64,000 bases of DNA, taken from Hyparrhenia diplandra (Eukaryota; Streptophyta; Magnoliopsida; Poales; Poaceae). The DNA is taken from positions 62,001 through 126,000 of the forward strand of contig JADLZK010006429.1 of NCBI GenBank assembly GCA_015847255.1. The letters are read 5' to 3'. The number at the start of each line of letters is the position of its first letter. Position 1 is the stretch's first letter. The translations under genes and the position numbers were made by a program. The notes under the pieces were generated by a model. It was not told the DNA's origin and made no database searches. It saw only the letters and a program-made list of their open reading frames with translations. Of the stretch, positions 45,762 to 56,499 are shown piece after piece.

Positions 45762-46405
45762 GGTGTTAGGAAATGATTCAAATGTCCAAAGAAAGAGCAA
45801 GAGGCAGCCAAGGGGGTATATAAATACCCCACACCACGCAAATGTGGCCGCTTGGGAGGAAAAACCCACGGGCCTTCGCTTCGATCGACGAAGATCTTAA
45901 TCGGACTCAACGTTGAGTCCGGTCGGTGGGTCCGTCCACAAACCCGATAACCCCCATCAGCTGAGCTTTTGCCCTCGCTCACGTCCGGCCGCGGTCCTAG
46001 CCGTTTCCCGGCCAAGACCGAAGCATCCGGTCATCGCTCCGGCGCCTCGCCAGGCCGAACCCCCATTGCAGCTCGTCCAGGACGCGAGACTGACCGGAAG
46101 GCCCGGCCACATTTGACCAAATCGGTCGGTAGGCCCCGGCCACGCCGCCAGCCAAAAGTCATCGCTGCCGGCCGCTCCTGCGGCCGTTCTCCGACAGGCT
46201 GTCCAAACAAATATACCAATTCTGTGCACGAGACTCAGTAGCATGTTCTCATCTCCACGATGCATCCGCAATAGAAAAATAGACATTTCATTTTCTCAAA
46301 GCTGGACCCGCAAGCTTCCGGCGGGAGGATGAGCTGCTCCCCAAAACCCAACCTCAACCCCTCGCAGAACTATCACCGCTTTTCGCGAAATGTGCCAACA
46401 CTACC
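45762..46405 (+). mobile_element. Possible LTR (TGTTAGG...CCAACA)
   Basis: The stretch begins TGTTAGGAAATGATTC and has a strong TATA box (GTATATAAATACCCC, about 45818). It carries a 20-bp perfect palindrome CGGACTCAACGTTGAGTCCG (45902-45921), a GC-rich middle, and CCAACA near 46405. The flanking 5-mers do not match, and no PBS or coding region follows. A solo LTR or promoter fragment is possible, at low certainty. Confidence 0.35.
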
Positions 46406-46910
46406 ATGTGTACACTCACCATGTGCTGTGTGTTAGCATTTTCTTTACAATTCATTTCGGGCGGTTAGGTCAGCTTCTTTTTAGGTTAGAATGCATGGCA
46501 TATGAGACTTGAACCTAAAAGGCACGTGGAGGATCGACATATATATACGAAAGTTTTCCCCTTTATAAGTTTCCGCTTATCGATCCTATAAACCCACACT
46601 TCTTATAGTGTCTTGGTGTGAAAAAAAAGCCCTATGGTTATACCTTGCCTTGGGACCTTTGATTCCCACACTAGGTATGCCTCCTCCTCCTCCCCCTCGT
46701 CTCGAATTGAGAAATGGCTAGATTACGATTAGGTGTTAGGGTTAGGCGTGTAGTAGTTTTTTTTCCCCTCAATTGGGAGGGCATGGTTGCCGGTAATGTG
46801 GGCTCGATCCCTTGTTTTCCCTCATTTTTCGAACTGAATCGCCTAACTTTGTTGGCTGCTAATTTCTGTTGGTTTTGCCTCTTTCTGTCCGCGCTTCGCT
46901 ACGATCGCAG

Positions 46911-47106
46911 GATGTCGCAGAAAGCAACTGGGGAAGCGGATAAGATGTGAGCGATTTTGTTGTGTTGTTCCCGTGTGAATATTTTGCTCCTCGCCGGTCG
47001 GTTGATTGCGTTGCTTGTGGTGCAGCCGGACGTGTATATCTCGCCTATCTGGCGAAGAGGAACCCGGGGACGGCGGCGACCAAGGCTTTTCGTGGTTGAA
47101 GGAAAG
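46911..47106 (+). pseudogene. Two joined-frame exons of an unidentified gene (N-terminus)
   Basis: Exon 1 (46911-46946) follows GATCGCAG and contains the ATG at 46912. Exon 2 (47026-47106) follows GTGGTGCAG and ends GGAAAG before GTTGTTG. The 79-bp intron has GT..AG borders. Spliced, one frame stays open: MSQKATGEADKIRTCISRLS, then GEEEPGDGGDQGFSWLKER. The upstream region (46640-46910) resembles a leader with its own intron. I cannot identify the family, and no later exon with a continuing frame was recognised with certainty. It may be a captured 5' gene end or the start of a decayed gene running to 50.7 kb. Confidence 0.4.
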
Positions 47107-48420
47107 GTTGTTGTTGATCCGATTAGTAATTGTTCCCTCTTTTGTTTGCTTCGCCTTTACGCATTTGTTGTTGGGTTAGGTTTTGTTCATTACTGGCGGA
47201 CACAAATTTAGCTATTGGTTGATTTGAACTAGAGTAGGCGGTGATTTTCAGCTTTCGATAAGAGTTTTTGGATGGAATACTCCATAGAAAAAGAATTGTC
47301 CATTGTCTTTGTACTTGTAATCTGTCATTTGTTCAATCATCTTATCCTCACTAGTTACTACCAACAATGGACTCTCATTGTCCTTGTTCTCTGTCATTTG
47401 TCCTTTTTGGTTGTGTCGTGCTCAAACTAGTTTTGCTTGTGTGCCTCTACTGGTGCTATTAATGGGAACAAGGTGCTAGTTCCTTTGGATGTTTTCTCGA
47501 ATATCATTCCATCATTTTCTCGAGACTGAACAAATGAAGAGAATAGGCAATGAGTGTCCATTTTTCAGTGAAGAAGGCTAGTCAAATCTTTGAAAGAGTT
47601 TGACCATCAGGTTGTTCCTCGCTCTCTAGCAGACAAATGTTTTTTCTTGAACTTTAGTGTGTTTTTTAGAAATTAACTACATATCCACCTAAATCCAATT
47701 TGTTCTCTCAGAAGGGATTTACTAGCATTGCCATTGCCATAGTGTCAGTATTCCAAAGTATGAGTTATCAGGGATCGATTGTATCAACAGGAGACACCAC
47801 AAGATCACCATCTAACTAGTTGGAAAGGCAATACCTCCCTGTGGCATGGTTAGTATCACCATGAGAACAGCGGGCTACCAGGAAGCAGTGCCTTTTATAG
47901 GTATAATTGCATTTTTAAATACTTGTAGTTGCACTAATCACAATTTGCAATTTTCATATCTAAGAACTACAATTTATAAAATCTGTATACTGTTACATTG
48001 TTTCCCTTTTACAAATGATTGTCCCTTCATTGCTATGCAATTGATGATATGCTTTTTTTTCTAAACTTGAGTTTTTTCAGAATACTAAGGTATCCTAGTT
48101 TATCATAAACTATTATTAACATTAATTGTGCGGTTAGCTGGCTCCACATTGATGAGCTGAATTTTGTATTTATATACATATAAAGTATAATTGCATTACC
48201 AACAAGTACTATTTGCACCATTCTGAAATGTGCAATTTTCATATATGTGTTTTGTATTTTGTGTCAAGTTTTTAAGCCTACTGTGTACTGCAACTCGATC
48301 TGGTATCACTGTCAGTCGATGCATTTTTATTTCACAGTACCACTGAACCAACCACCAATCGTCTCGTGTCATCTCTCAACTCGAGCGATCGATAGATGCC
48401 AACGAGGGAAAGTGTCATTA
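47107..48420. other. T-rich, intron-like interval
   Basis: No gene is supported. TCCATAGAAAAAGAATTGTC... and CATTTGTCCTTTTTGG near 47283-47410 look like a diverged copy of the 106-bp repeat that begins at 48421. Confidence 0.4.
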
Positions 48421-49045
48421 ACACCACCCTCTTTTGTCCTTGTTTTTCCATAGAAAAAAAATTGTTAATTGTCTCTTGTCCTTTGTGGTAAAATTATTCA
48501 AATCTGTTACTTGTGTTTTGTGAGAACACACACATTTAATTTGTCATTGTCTTTCCATAGAAAAAGATTGTTAGTTGTGATTTGTGGTACAAATATATAA
48601 ATGTGTATCTTGTGCTTTGTGCTAGAACACCACCCTCTTTTTGTCCTTGTTTTTTTATAGAAAAAAATTGTTAATTGTCTCTTGTCCTTTGTGGTAAAAT
48701 TGTTCAAATATGTTAATTGTCTTTGTGCTAGGACACCACCCTCTTTTGTCCTTGTTTTTCCATAGAAAAAAATTGTTAATTGTCTCTTGTCCGTTGTGGT
48801 AAAATTGTTCAAATCTGTATCTTGTGTTTTGTGCTAGTACACCGCCCTCTTTTTGTCCTTGTTTTTCCATAGAAAAAAAATTGTTAATTGTCTCTTATTT
48901 TTCTGTGTTAAAATTGTATAAATCTGTATCTTGTCCTTTGTGCTAGGACACCACCCTCTTTTTGTCTTTTGTCCTTACATAGAAAAAAAAATTGTTTATT
49001 GTCTCTTGTTTTCTATGTTAAAATTGTTAAAATATGTATCTTGTT
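48421..49045. repeat. Tandem array, about 106-bp unit, six copies
   Basis: ACACC(A/G)CCCTCTTTTGTCC begins units at 48421, 48627, 48733, 48839 and 48948. A diverged unit at about 48520 fills the double-length first interval. Each unit continues TTGTTTTTCCATAGAAAAAA, TTGTTAATTGTCTCTTGTCC and GTTAAAATTGTTCAAAT. Units are contiguous, so this is a minisatellite and not a spacer-separated array. Confidence 0.85.
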
Positions 49046-49048
49046 TTG

Positions 49049-49117
49049 TGCACATGCCAGACATGGATGGCTTTAAGCTTGTGGAGCTTGTGGGCCTTGA
49101 AATGGACCTCCCTGTCC
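49049..49117 (+). pseudogene. Type-B response regulator receiver fragment
   Basis: [20 protein letters not shown], then LPV, matches the receiver domain of rice type-B response regulators (cytokinin-signalling transcription factors; family form [22 protein letters not shown]). The phosphoacceptor Asp expected just before VHMP is not encoded here. The frame leaves the family after LPV. It is a fragment of about 23 codons placed directly after the 106-bp array, likely a captured piece. Confidence 0.6.
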
Positions 49118-49985
49118 TGTCCTGCCTGTTCCCTATGGTGTCCATGTGTACTGTATGATGAAGATGAAGTCTACTCAGGGGTATAAGGTATGTTTTGATT
49201 CACTAGGAGTAGGACAAGCCTTTTGACTAATGATTTCTAAGTTACTTCAGTATAGTTTTATAAGGCAAGTTTGAGATAGCATGGTCTTTCAAGAAATTTT
49301 AATTTAATCATTTTCCAACGCTGTTCCAAATCAATTGCACACTAAACTACCAAAGAAATAATATTGCTGGGCAAAATGGCAAAGGAGCAAAAAAAAAGGG
49401 TAAATTTGCCTGGGATTCTGATCAGCAGCAGAGAAGAAGGGGCACACATCAAGCATGGGCATACTCCGTAGGTAGCAGGCATGCAGGAGCAGAGGGCACT
49501 CCGACTGTCGGCAGCCAGCGTTGTTCCGCCGACCGCCGAGCGGCGAAGTAGCTGTGTTGCTACTCCTACTTGCTAGTGGCTTTGAGATTCTCATCAGCCA
49601 CACACACACAAGCTTGCGGGTGACGTAAACCGTGGCCTATCCTATCCGTGGGTGCCCATGCAGGTTGACATCGGAATTAGCGTCCCCAAAACCGTTTATG
49701 CACTTAATTAATGCTGATGGGTGACGGGCCTGGCCTGCACTTGCACTCTCTGCCTGTGGGTTCGGTGTCCGTGTGTCTGAACTGGGAGAGAATCAAACAC
49801 AATTGTCTGTACATGGTGCTCGTCAGGTCAAACCCCAAACGGCACACAGGGCCAAGGGCAAGGGGCATGCACATATATAGCAGTAAACAAATGGTTTGGA
49901 ATCACCTCGATATGTTTACCACTCACCACCACTGCTACTAGGTGAGTACATCCATGTAACTGTGATGTTGTTTGTGATGGTACAG
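49118..49985. other. Spacer, no supported gene
   Basis: No exon could be defended. A CACACACACA run lies at about 49601. Moderately GC-rich parts at 49430-49570 and 49710-49880 give only short frames without motifs. Confidence 0.35.
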
Positions 49986-50072
49986 ATTTCTTGGGGTGAG
50001 GCTGATGCGTACTATGTTGTGGAGTCCAATGGTGTCTTCTCTGACAAGGACAAGACTGCAGCTCACTTCAAG
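49986..50072 (+). pseudogene. Exon-like segment of an unidentified gene
   Basis: An 87-bp, 29-codon segment between a ATGGTACAG acceptor and an AAG/GTATAATT donor reads [20 protein letters not shown], then KDKTAAHFK, with no stop. I do not recognise the family. A further segment with coding-like composition (QRVVDMKKKTDTTEYNGGQA, about 50616-50700) lies downstream. They may belong to the same decayed or captured gene as the exons at 46.9-47.1 kb. Confidence 0.35.
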
Positions 50073-51477
50073 GTATAATTCTGTAGGATTATATTGTAGG
50101 CAGCCAGTGGGTAGAGGAGATTAATGGTGGTCCTCTAAACTTAAAAAAATTTTGCAATTGCATTTGGAGTTTGCCTTGTCTTGGCTTCTAGATGAGTTAC
50201 CAAAATGGTTTAGCTATGCTGATTTTTGAGTCCCGGTTAGAAACTGCAAAATTTGCTAGATAGTGGGTTCCTTTTTGAGTCTCTCGGACAAGCTTGTGTT
50301 CATCTATGCTTGACATCTATGTTCATCCGAGGCCATCGATGAGTGCTTTGTGATAGTCCTTTGTGTTTTGTGATAGTCCACACCCAAATTGCAGTTAACT
50401 ATAGATTGCTTTTTATAACTAGAACATCAAGCACAATTGTGCAGGATTTGATTGCAAATTGCAATACTCTAAATTGCAAATTTAGTTAACTGCAATTTTA
50501 GTGATGAGTATATGAAATTTTGATTCCTACCGATCCTACATTACATATAACTTTCAGCTTAACGGTGGGCATCGTGTTCAGATCGTGCAGATCGTCTGAG
50601 AGTTGGAAGCAAGGACAGATCGCGCAGAGGGTGGTGGACATGAAGAAGAAAACAGATACTACAGAGTACAACGGAGGACAAGCAACGACAGTGAACCAAC
50701 TGAAGTGCACATACCTTTCTATTTGCTTGATCTTCTTTTCACTTCTTCTTGTTCATCTTCTAGATCCAGGTTTATTTGTTTTCTCCACTCAATTTCCTCG
50801 AGATCCAAGGTTAGATCGGGGGAGTTTCTTTTCTTCTTTGGAGGGTTCAGTGGCACAGTTGTAATTATTGTTTATTGGTCCCCATCTTTGCAACGTGACC
50901 CAAATGAGCACCGACTTGGTTAACGGGTTAGATCCGAATCCGTTATCGTACTCGGGCCCATTACCAAAGACTGCCGTGTGCGCAGCTTTGTTTGTGCTAG
51001 CTAACGTTGCTCGATGACTAGTCCCACCCTTGGATGATAATCCAAGGGTCCAGTTGTTGTAAGAAATGTTGGTTAAATTTCTTGTGAAAGAGATATAGCA
51101 ACTCCCATATTTTTTTCTCTGGCCGGTGTTTTTTCTTACACACGGGGAATATTACTACGCAAATTCAACGCGCGTGCATTTGCCGCCGTCCCGAGAGCAT
51201 GTGGCGCCAAGCCACAAACCAAAATGCATGAGCGCCAAAGGAAGTAAAGAGAAGGCCCAACATCGTGGGCCCAAGAGAACCCGTGACTCAGGCTAATTTA
51301 GGCAAATAAAAAATAAAAATCCCAAACATTATCCCCACCCGCTTGGACAAACCGTGGCGGGTCATCCCTTTGCCTTGCGCCGCACAAACGCCGCCCTCGC
51401 CTCCGGTCTCCCCTTCCGCGGCTTGGTCTCCTCGCGCCGGACAAACCCTCGCCTCACCCCTCGTCTCGGCCGCCCCT
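50073..51477. other. Interval without a supported gene
   Basis: It contains the coding-like stretch at 50616-50700 noted above and repeat-like sequence (CCCACCCTTGGATGATAATC, about 51023). The part from 51340 to 51480 is GC-rich. No domain is recognisable. Confidence 0.35.
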
Positions 51478-51560
51478 CCTCCCGGTTTCATGCGTTTTAT
51501 GCCGGGAGAGAGAACGCTCCCAGATACGCCGACCAAAAACTCCGCCGTGCCCGCCACGCC
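51478..51560. repeat. Rearranged copy of the repeat found at 4.6-4.7 kb
   Basis: CTCCCGGTTTCATGCGTTTT, then ATGCCGGGAGAG, is the reverse complement of 4671-4705. AGATACGCCGACCAAAAA directly after it matches 4599-4616 in the same orientation. The two pieces are thus joined differently in the two places, so the family is rearranged or internally inverted. Confidence 0.6.
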
Positions 51561-51894
51561 TCCTCCGGCCGCAGAGGAAGATAAACCCAGCCATACCATC
51601 AACATGCATAAACCTAACCGTAACCTACTTAGTCTACCAAAGATAGGGAATATACACCCGGCCGCCCAATTCAGATCCCCACCCTCCGGCGTCGATGAGG
51701 CCACCGGTCGAGAGGATCCAACGGTTTCGATGCCGGATCGGAGATCACCTCGGTTAGCCCTTTTGGAAGGGTAGTAGGGTAAAACAAAGGAGCCGAGAGA
51801 GTTTGAGTTTGTGTTGAGATGCGGTGACTACCGGCTAGTGGGCGTGGCTCGCTTTCACCACTCGGTGGTGAATAGTTCAACTAGGCGTCGACTG

Positions 51895-52727
51895 CCTAAG
51901 ACTATCGCGACCGGCTTCCCCGGCAAAGGATAATGAAAAGCTATACTGAGGGACGTGATTCAGCAAAAATCAGCCGCCGCGGGGTCCCGGAAGACGCCCG
52001 GACGAGGGCGGCCCCGGTATTCATAGCGGGATCCTGGACCTCCTGCACGAGGCAACGTGGCGTGGCGTGGGGCCCGTGGAGAGAGAGGAGAGAGGAAGAC
52101 CATCGATCCGCAGCAGATCCTCCCGCCCTCCCCCTTCGCGCCGCCGCCGGCCGCGGGCCTCCCGCGGCGCGCTGCGTCCGCTCGCCGCCGCCGCGCCGCC
52201 GCCTGCCTGCCGTGGCGGCCGCCGCCGGGCCGCTCTCGGGCCCCCGTAAGGCGGCTGAGGCGGCCTCCCGCGCCTGCCACCCACGCGCCGCCCCGGCCGC
52301 CGGCCACACACTCGCCGGCACCGTGAAGGGCGCGGGAATGAGAAAGGGGAGGCTCGATGACCGTCGGCGCAGCGGGCGAAGGAGGAGCCGCGAGGTGGGG
52401 GCCGACATGGCCGGGATCTCATCAGCTCCGCCGCCCGCACGAGAGAGACAGCCGGGGAGAGGAAGGAGAAGGGCACGGGGTGGGTGGGAAGCAAGGAGAG
52501 AGAGAAGAGGGGGTAGGTGGAGAGGATGGGGGTGTGGGTCCCACATGTCAGCCAGTAAAGAGAGGGTGGGTATACTAGATTTGAGTATAAAAAAAGATGA
52601 CTAGGATATAAAGGAAGGGATATAAAGGATGATGAGTGCAGAAGAATTGTAAATAGAGGAGGGAATCTTGATGACCAGAATGTATAGAGAAAGAAAATAA
52701 AGGAACATGAGTGCGGATAGTCTAAGG
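51895..52727. mobile_element. GC-rich insert with terminal inverted repeats, Pack-type candidate
   Basis: About 833 bp present in copy 1 and absent at the equivalent place in copy 2 (AACTAGGCGTCCGGGCTGAG, 56651 on). Its ends CCTAAGACTATC / GATAGTCTAAGG are 12-bp inverted repeats with one mismatch. The middle (52060-52540) is very GC-rich and open in most frames on both strands, as in captured plant first exons and leaders. I recognise no domain. The right flank is AG-rich. No clear target duplication was seen, so the transposon class is undecided. Confidence 0.6.
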
Positions 52728-54121
52728 GCCCCGAGGGGCTGGCTCCACGTGCCGACAGAAAACTCAAAATCGATCTTGAACAAACATGGCGCTCTAACAC
52801 GTACGGCGTTCGTAGCAGGATTTCTGACTACAAGAGGATTAACATATGTAGCAATTGGGATCGCATGCATTAGTGAAACTGATTAGAACAGACTGATATA
52901 ATCTCCGGTGAATAAGATCAATTCGGCAACCCGGCATGAAGATCTATCGAACCCAGACTAACACGTGAGTTTTATTACCGCTGCTGCTACTGCCAGTAAC
53001 AAACTACTACTACTACTACTACTGTTTTCAAGAATCCTAATCCTATGTAACAAAGCATAGATCTGTTGAACCCAGATCTATATTGAATCAAATGGAACAT
53101 CACGTTTCATCTGTTGAATAGAATGGTGACGTTTCTGTTGACCGGTAACCCTTGTGTTTTCTAGAAGGTCTCAATCATGATTCAAAGTTGATCATATTTG
53201 GAGGGGCTCTGCTAAATATGATGAACTGTATGAAATGAAACGTATCCTAAGTGAAACGTGCCGATATTCTTTTGTTGATAAAAAGACTGCCAAAAATCTG
53301 AATATATACCTGAAACAGAGCTTGTGACTCAGTATCGTATAGCCGAACCATCAGTACTGAATGTTTCTTGACATTTTCTATAACGAAAACTGCTGCAACG
53401 TACGTATCCGAGCAATTCTCCTAATAAAGAGATTTCGAATAATCGTACAGGCAACAAAAAAAAAAAGAGAGTTTACTGCAGGAAGTTTGGATAACAACAG
53501 CACGAGTCTACGGTGGTGGCTCTGTTTTCACCACTCTTGATTCTGCGCCCAGTTCAATAGACTATACTCTGACTGAACTGTTGTCACGAACAAAGAAAAC
53601 ATGTATGTGGGCTAGGACACCATTTACAGGACCAAACAGCAATTACGGTGGGGAAACGTGAAATTAATATGCAAGAGGACTTAACAGTTTGGCATCGTTC
53701 ACACACAGTGGAACCGCATGAAGCAAGGATCAAACAGTTTGGGATCGGATCGTTGACAATGGAACCATGAAGAAGCATAAGGATGAAACAGTTGTGTCAC
53801 AATGTACCAACCATGGCATGCATTACGAACTGATGAAATGGATTAGAATAGACTTGAGGTCATCAATCTCCAATTGATCAGTAAGGTGAACCATCCAAAA
53901 CCTTGGGCATAATCAATCACAGGATCCATCTCGATCTAGACAGCAAACCCGGCCCAGCACACAGATCTACCGAGAATCCAGAGCACCATGCATAGTTCTA
54001 CTACTACTAAGATACTAGCGCAACAATTAAGCAACTACGCTACGGTAACGAGAGCAGGTAGGTAAGGGCGAGGATGAACACCGGCCGACGCCGATCCACG
54101 TACTGATGCGCGATTGATCGA
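52728..54121. other. Downstream flank of the P2 pseudogene
   Basis: Shared with 56690-57780 and otherwise non-coding. It contains (CTA)n at about 53010. On the minus strand it would be the 3' side of the P2 copy. Confidence 0.5.
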
Positions 54122-54495
54122 TCAGCCGAAGAGGATGAAGATGCCGACATCCTCCTCCTCCTTCTTAGCCTCCTTGTCCCCCTCCTCCTTGGCCTCTGCA
54201 GCAGCGTTGGCGACTCCCGGAGCGGCGACCCCGACCCCGACCTCGGCGGCGGCGGCTCCGCAGGGCGCGTAGGAGCGCTTCTCCTTCTCCTTGCACGCGG
54301 CGATGAGATCGGCGAAGGTGCCGAACATGAACGCGTGCAGCACATCGAGTTCGTCCTCCTCCATCTCCGCGCCCATGGAGCCCATGGTGCGCCGCATCTC
54401 CTCCTTGGTCGGGACCCTCCCTCCTCGGTAGCGGCGGCGGCGGCGGATTGTTTCCCTCCCAGGCGCGCCCGCAGGTACGCGGCGGCGGACTTCAT
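54122..54495 (-). pseudogene. P2-like acidic ribosomal protein, frameshifted copy
   Basis: Copy 1 of the P2-like gene. It starts MKSAAAYLRARLGGKQSAAA at 54495. After a frame change near 54410-54440, inside a GC-rich (GGC)n stretch, it continues VPTKEEMRRTMGSMGAEMEE, VADLIAAC-like FADLIAACKEKEKRS, the Ala-rich hinge and EEEDVGIFILFG. Length (374 bp) is not a multiple of three. The family ends in ...SLFD, whereas here the last residue is Gly and the acidic tail is shortened. Compared with the intact sister at 57783-58178 it has more amino-acid changes. It is unlikely to work in the ribosomal stalk. Confidence 0.8.
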
Positions 54496-54855
54496 CGTCT
54501 CGGACGAAGGCGGCGGGTTGCGCGAGAGAGAGCGCTTGCGGTGCGTGCGATTGGTGGCCGGCGTGACGGGGGTTTTGGGAGCGCAGCGGCTGCGGCTGTT
54601 GCTGCTTCAGGATTGGAGCCTCCCCTTTTCCCCTTGGCCGCGACGAAAGCGGAGGCCCCGGGCGGTTACTGCCTGCGCGTGTCGCTGGGAGGTGGGCCCG
54701 CTGGGGTGGGAACGGGAACCGTGAGAAGCACCGGACGCGCGGTTTCCGTTCCATTTCGGAAGAGCCAGAGCGTAGTGTATCGCTTGGTGGGGTCTCAACG
54801 AAACCTTTGTGTGTGCCACTCTCAAATTGGGCAGCCCAAACATCCACGCCTCCAT

Positions 54856-55507
54856 GGCTGAGGCAAAGGAAAACTCTAATTTTGCTCCTAAAACTCTAAA
54901 ACCGGGTAAAATATCTCCCTCAACTTTAAAACGGTTCGTCCCTCCTTTCTTTGGTCATAAGCAGTTTTAAAGGTGGTTTTATCTTTTTTTGGCTAAACCT
55001 TTTAAAAAACATTGTAAATCATAAAAAATCATAAAATAGAAAATATAATTTTGTTAGACTCCATATGAATAGATGTAAACGCTGAATATACAATATGATA
55101 TTTTTCGTACAAATTTTGTGTTGTAGCTTTAGATATATGATTTTCTATAATTAATTAGAATAATTCATAGTTGCAGTTTATATAATCCAATTATGGTGAA
55201 TTTTTACGATGAGCTAACTATTGTATGCTTCAACTTTAGTAAAAATTCCAAGCTCACTGGATCATGTATAACTTAGTTATAGCCCGCCACCATTGCTTTG
55301 GAAGGCCGCGCCGCCACCGTAGCAGCAGTAGCACGACTTGTCTAGATCCGCGTAGAGCGGCTCGGGCGCTGGGGAGGAGAAATAGCGTGGGGGCGGTGAG
55401 GAGGTGGCCACCGTCGATGGCAGCGAGCGAGGTGGTGAGTAGGCTCGGCTGCTCGACTGGAAATATTTGACAAATCAAAAGAAGTAATGAACTCCCTAGT
55501 CAAAAGG
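54856..55507. other. Spacer between the two duplicated copies
   Basis: AT-rich (54900-55250), then a moderately GC-rich part (55280-55460) without a recognisable frame. Confidence 0.4.
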
Positions 55508-55940
55508 GGGAAAATATATGGTGGAAACCACATGCTAGGTGAAAACATGGAAACCAACTCAAAAAAGTCATATCTAGAAAGTTTTAAAAATTCTGAAATT
55601 TAGCACACCCATACTACATACCAGTATGTACTTACATGCAAAAGTTGAGATGCAAACTTACTTCTGCAAAAATTACATGAAAATAACAAGTTTCAGGTGT
55701 GTGTGCACTAAGAACAAGACCTTTCAATTTTTGTCCTTTAGTGTACATGCACTTGAAATTTGTTATTTTTGTATGAATTTTTCTAGTTTGAGTTGACGTC
55801 TCAACTTTTGCATGTGAGTACATATTGGTATGTAGTATGGGTGTGCTAAATTTCAGAATTTTTGAAACTTTCTAGATATGACTTTTTGAGTTGGTTTCCA
55901 TGTTTTCACCTAGCGTGTGGTTTCCACCATATATTTTCCC
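55508..55940. mobile_element. Fold-back MITE forming a hairpin over its whole length
   Basis: The left half (GGGGAAAATATATGGTGGAA, ACCACATGCTAGGTGAAAAC, ATGGAAACCAACTC...) is mirrored almost perfectly by the right half up to ACCATATATTTTCCC at 55940. The pairing continues into the centre (AAAATAACAAGTTTCAGGTG against its partner). Arms of about 210 bp are separated by a very small loop. A transcript would form one long hairpin. The ends are clear, but a target duplication was not found. No coding capacity. Confidence 0.85.
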
Positions 55941-55987
55941 AGTCAGGGCAAGGGACAAATAATCATCTATCTATTCAGACATGTTAT

Positions 55988-56151
55988 GTTTGGTTCAGGA
56001 ACTTCTTAGTCTCTGGGACGAAAAAAAGTCCTTAGAAACCAAACAGGAAGAGACTATTTCTCGATTAGTTTCTAAAAGTACCTCTTGGATGGACTTTTTT
56101 TTTAAAAGCCTCCGGGACTAAAAAAAGTCCTCGGAGTTTTTTGAACCAAAC
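55988..56151. mobile_element. Short MITE with GTTTGGTTCA termini
   Basis: About 164 bp between GTTTGGTTCAGGAACTTC and its inverted counterpart TTTTTTGAACCAAAC, with internal GGGAC(G/T)AAAAAAAGTCC blocks. GTTTGGTTC ends are frequent among grass MITEs. No target duplication was assigned. Confidence 0.6.
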
Positions 56152-56499
56152 AGCCTCTCAACCTCATATGGAGAGAAACAATTAATTGCATATGTTGCGT
56201 TCAACCATCTACTTGTTTGCAGTATGAACTTGATGTGTGGCAAGGGCGTAAGGTTACATAATCCCAGCATGAATGAATGATACTGGATTGAAGATCTAGT
56301 TGGACTTTGACACTTGCATTGGACTCCATTGGATTTGGATTTAGTGAACATCCATTAGCTTTTGCATCCAATTGCGTTGGGTTTCGTTGGACAAATGAAA
56401 TAGGATACATCCAATTTGTGTTTGTATTACCTCGCCTGATGACTGGAAGAAGACTTTTCATTTTAGACGGTGTTGCTACCGTGGCATGCACAAGATGAC
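56152..56499. other. Spacer without a supported gene
   Basis: Non-coding by eye. It contains TTGGACTTTGACACTTGCATT and other short TTGGA repeats. Confidence 0.4.

Larger units (their letters stand above)
51750..54855. repeat. Tandem duplication, copy 1 (with P2 pseudogene)
   Basis: Homologous to 56500-60900 in the same orientation. Landmarks: GCTTTCACCACTC.GGTGGTG (51851 and 56630), TGAACAAACATGG (52777 and 56709), CTGTTTTCACC (53521 and 57201), the P2 open frames, and GGTTACTGCCTGCGCGTGTC (54663 and 58468) with GGGTGGGAACGGGAA after it. Copy 1 has a GC-rich insert at 51895-52727 that copy 2 lacks. Copy 2 has a LINE that copy 1 lacks. Confidence 0.8.

Noticed and set aside
48421..49045. Possible CRISPR-like array
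   Set aside because: Units are contiguous and about 106 bp long with no unique spacers, and the setting is a plant genome. It is a minisatellite.
52021..52800. Open frames of 200-260 codons on both strands in the GC-rich insert
   Set aside because: Overlapping frames on both strands, rich in Arg, Pro, Ala and Gly, arise from GC content. No domain or preferred start supports any of them.
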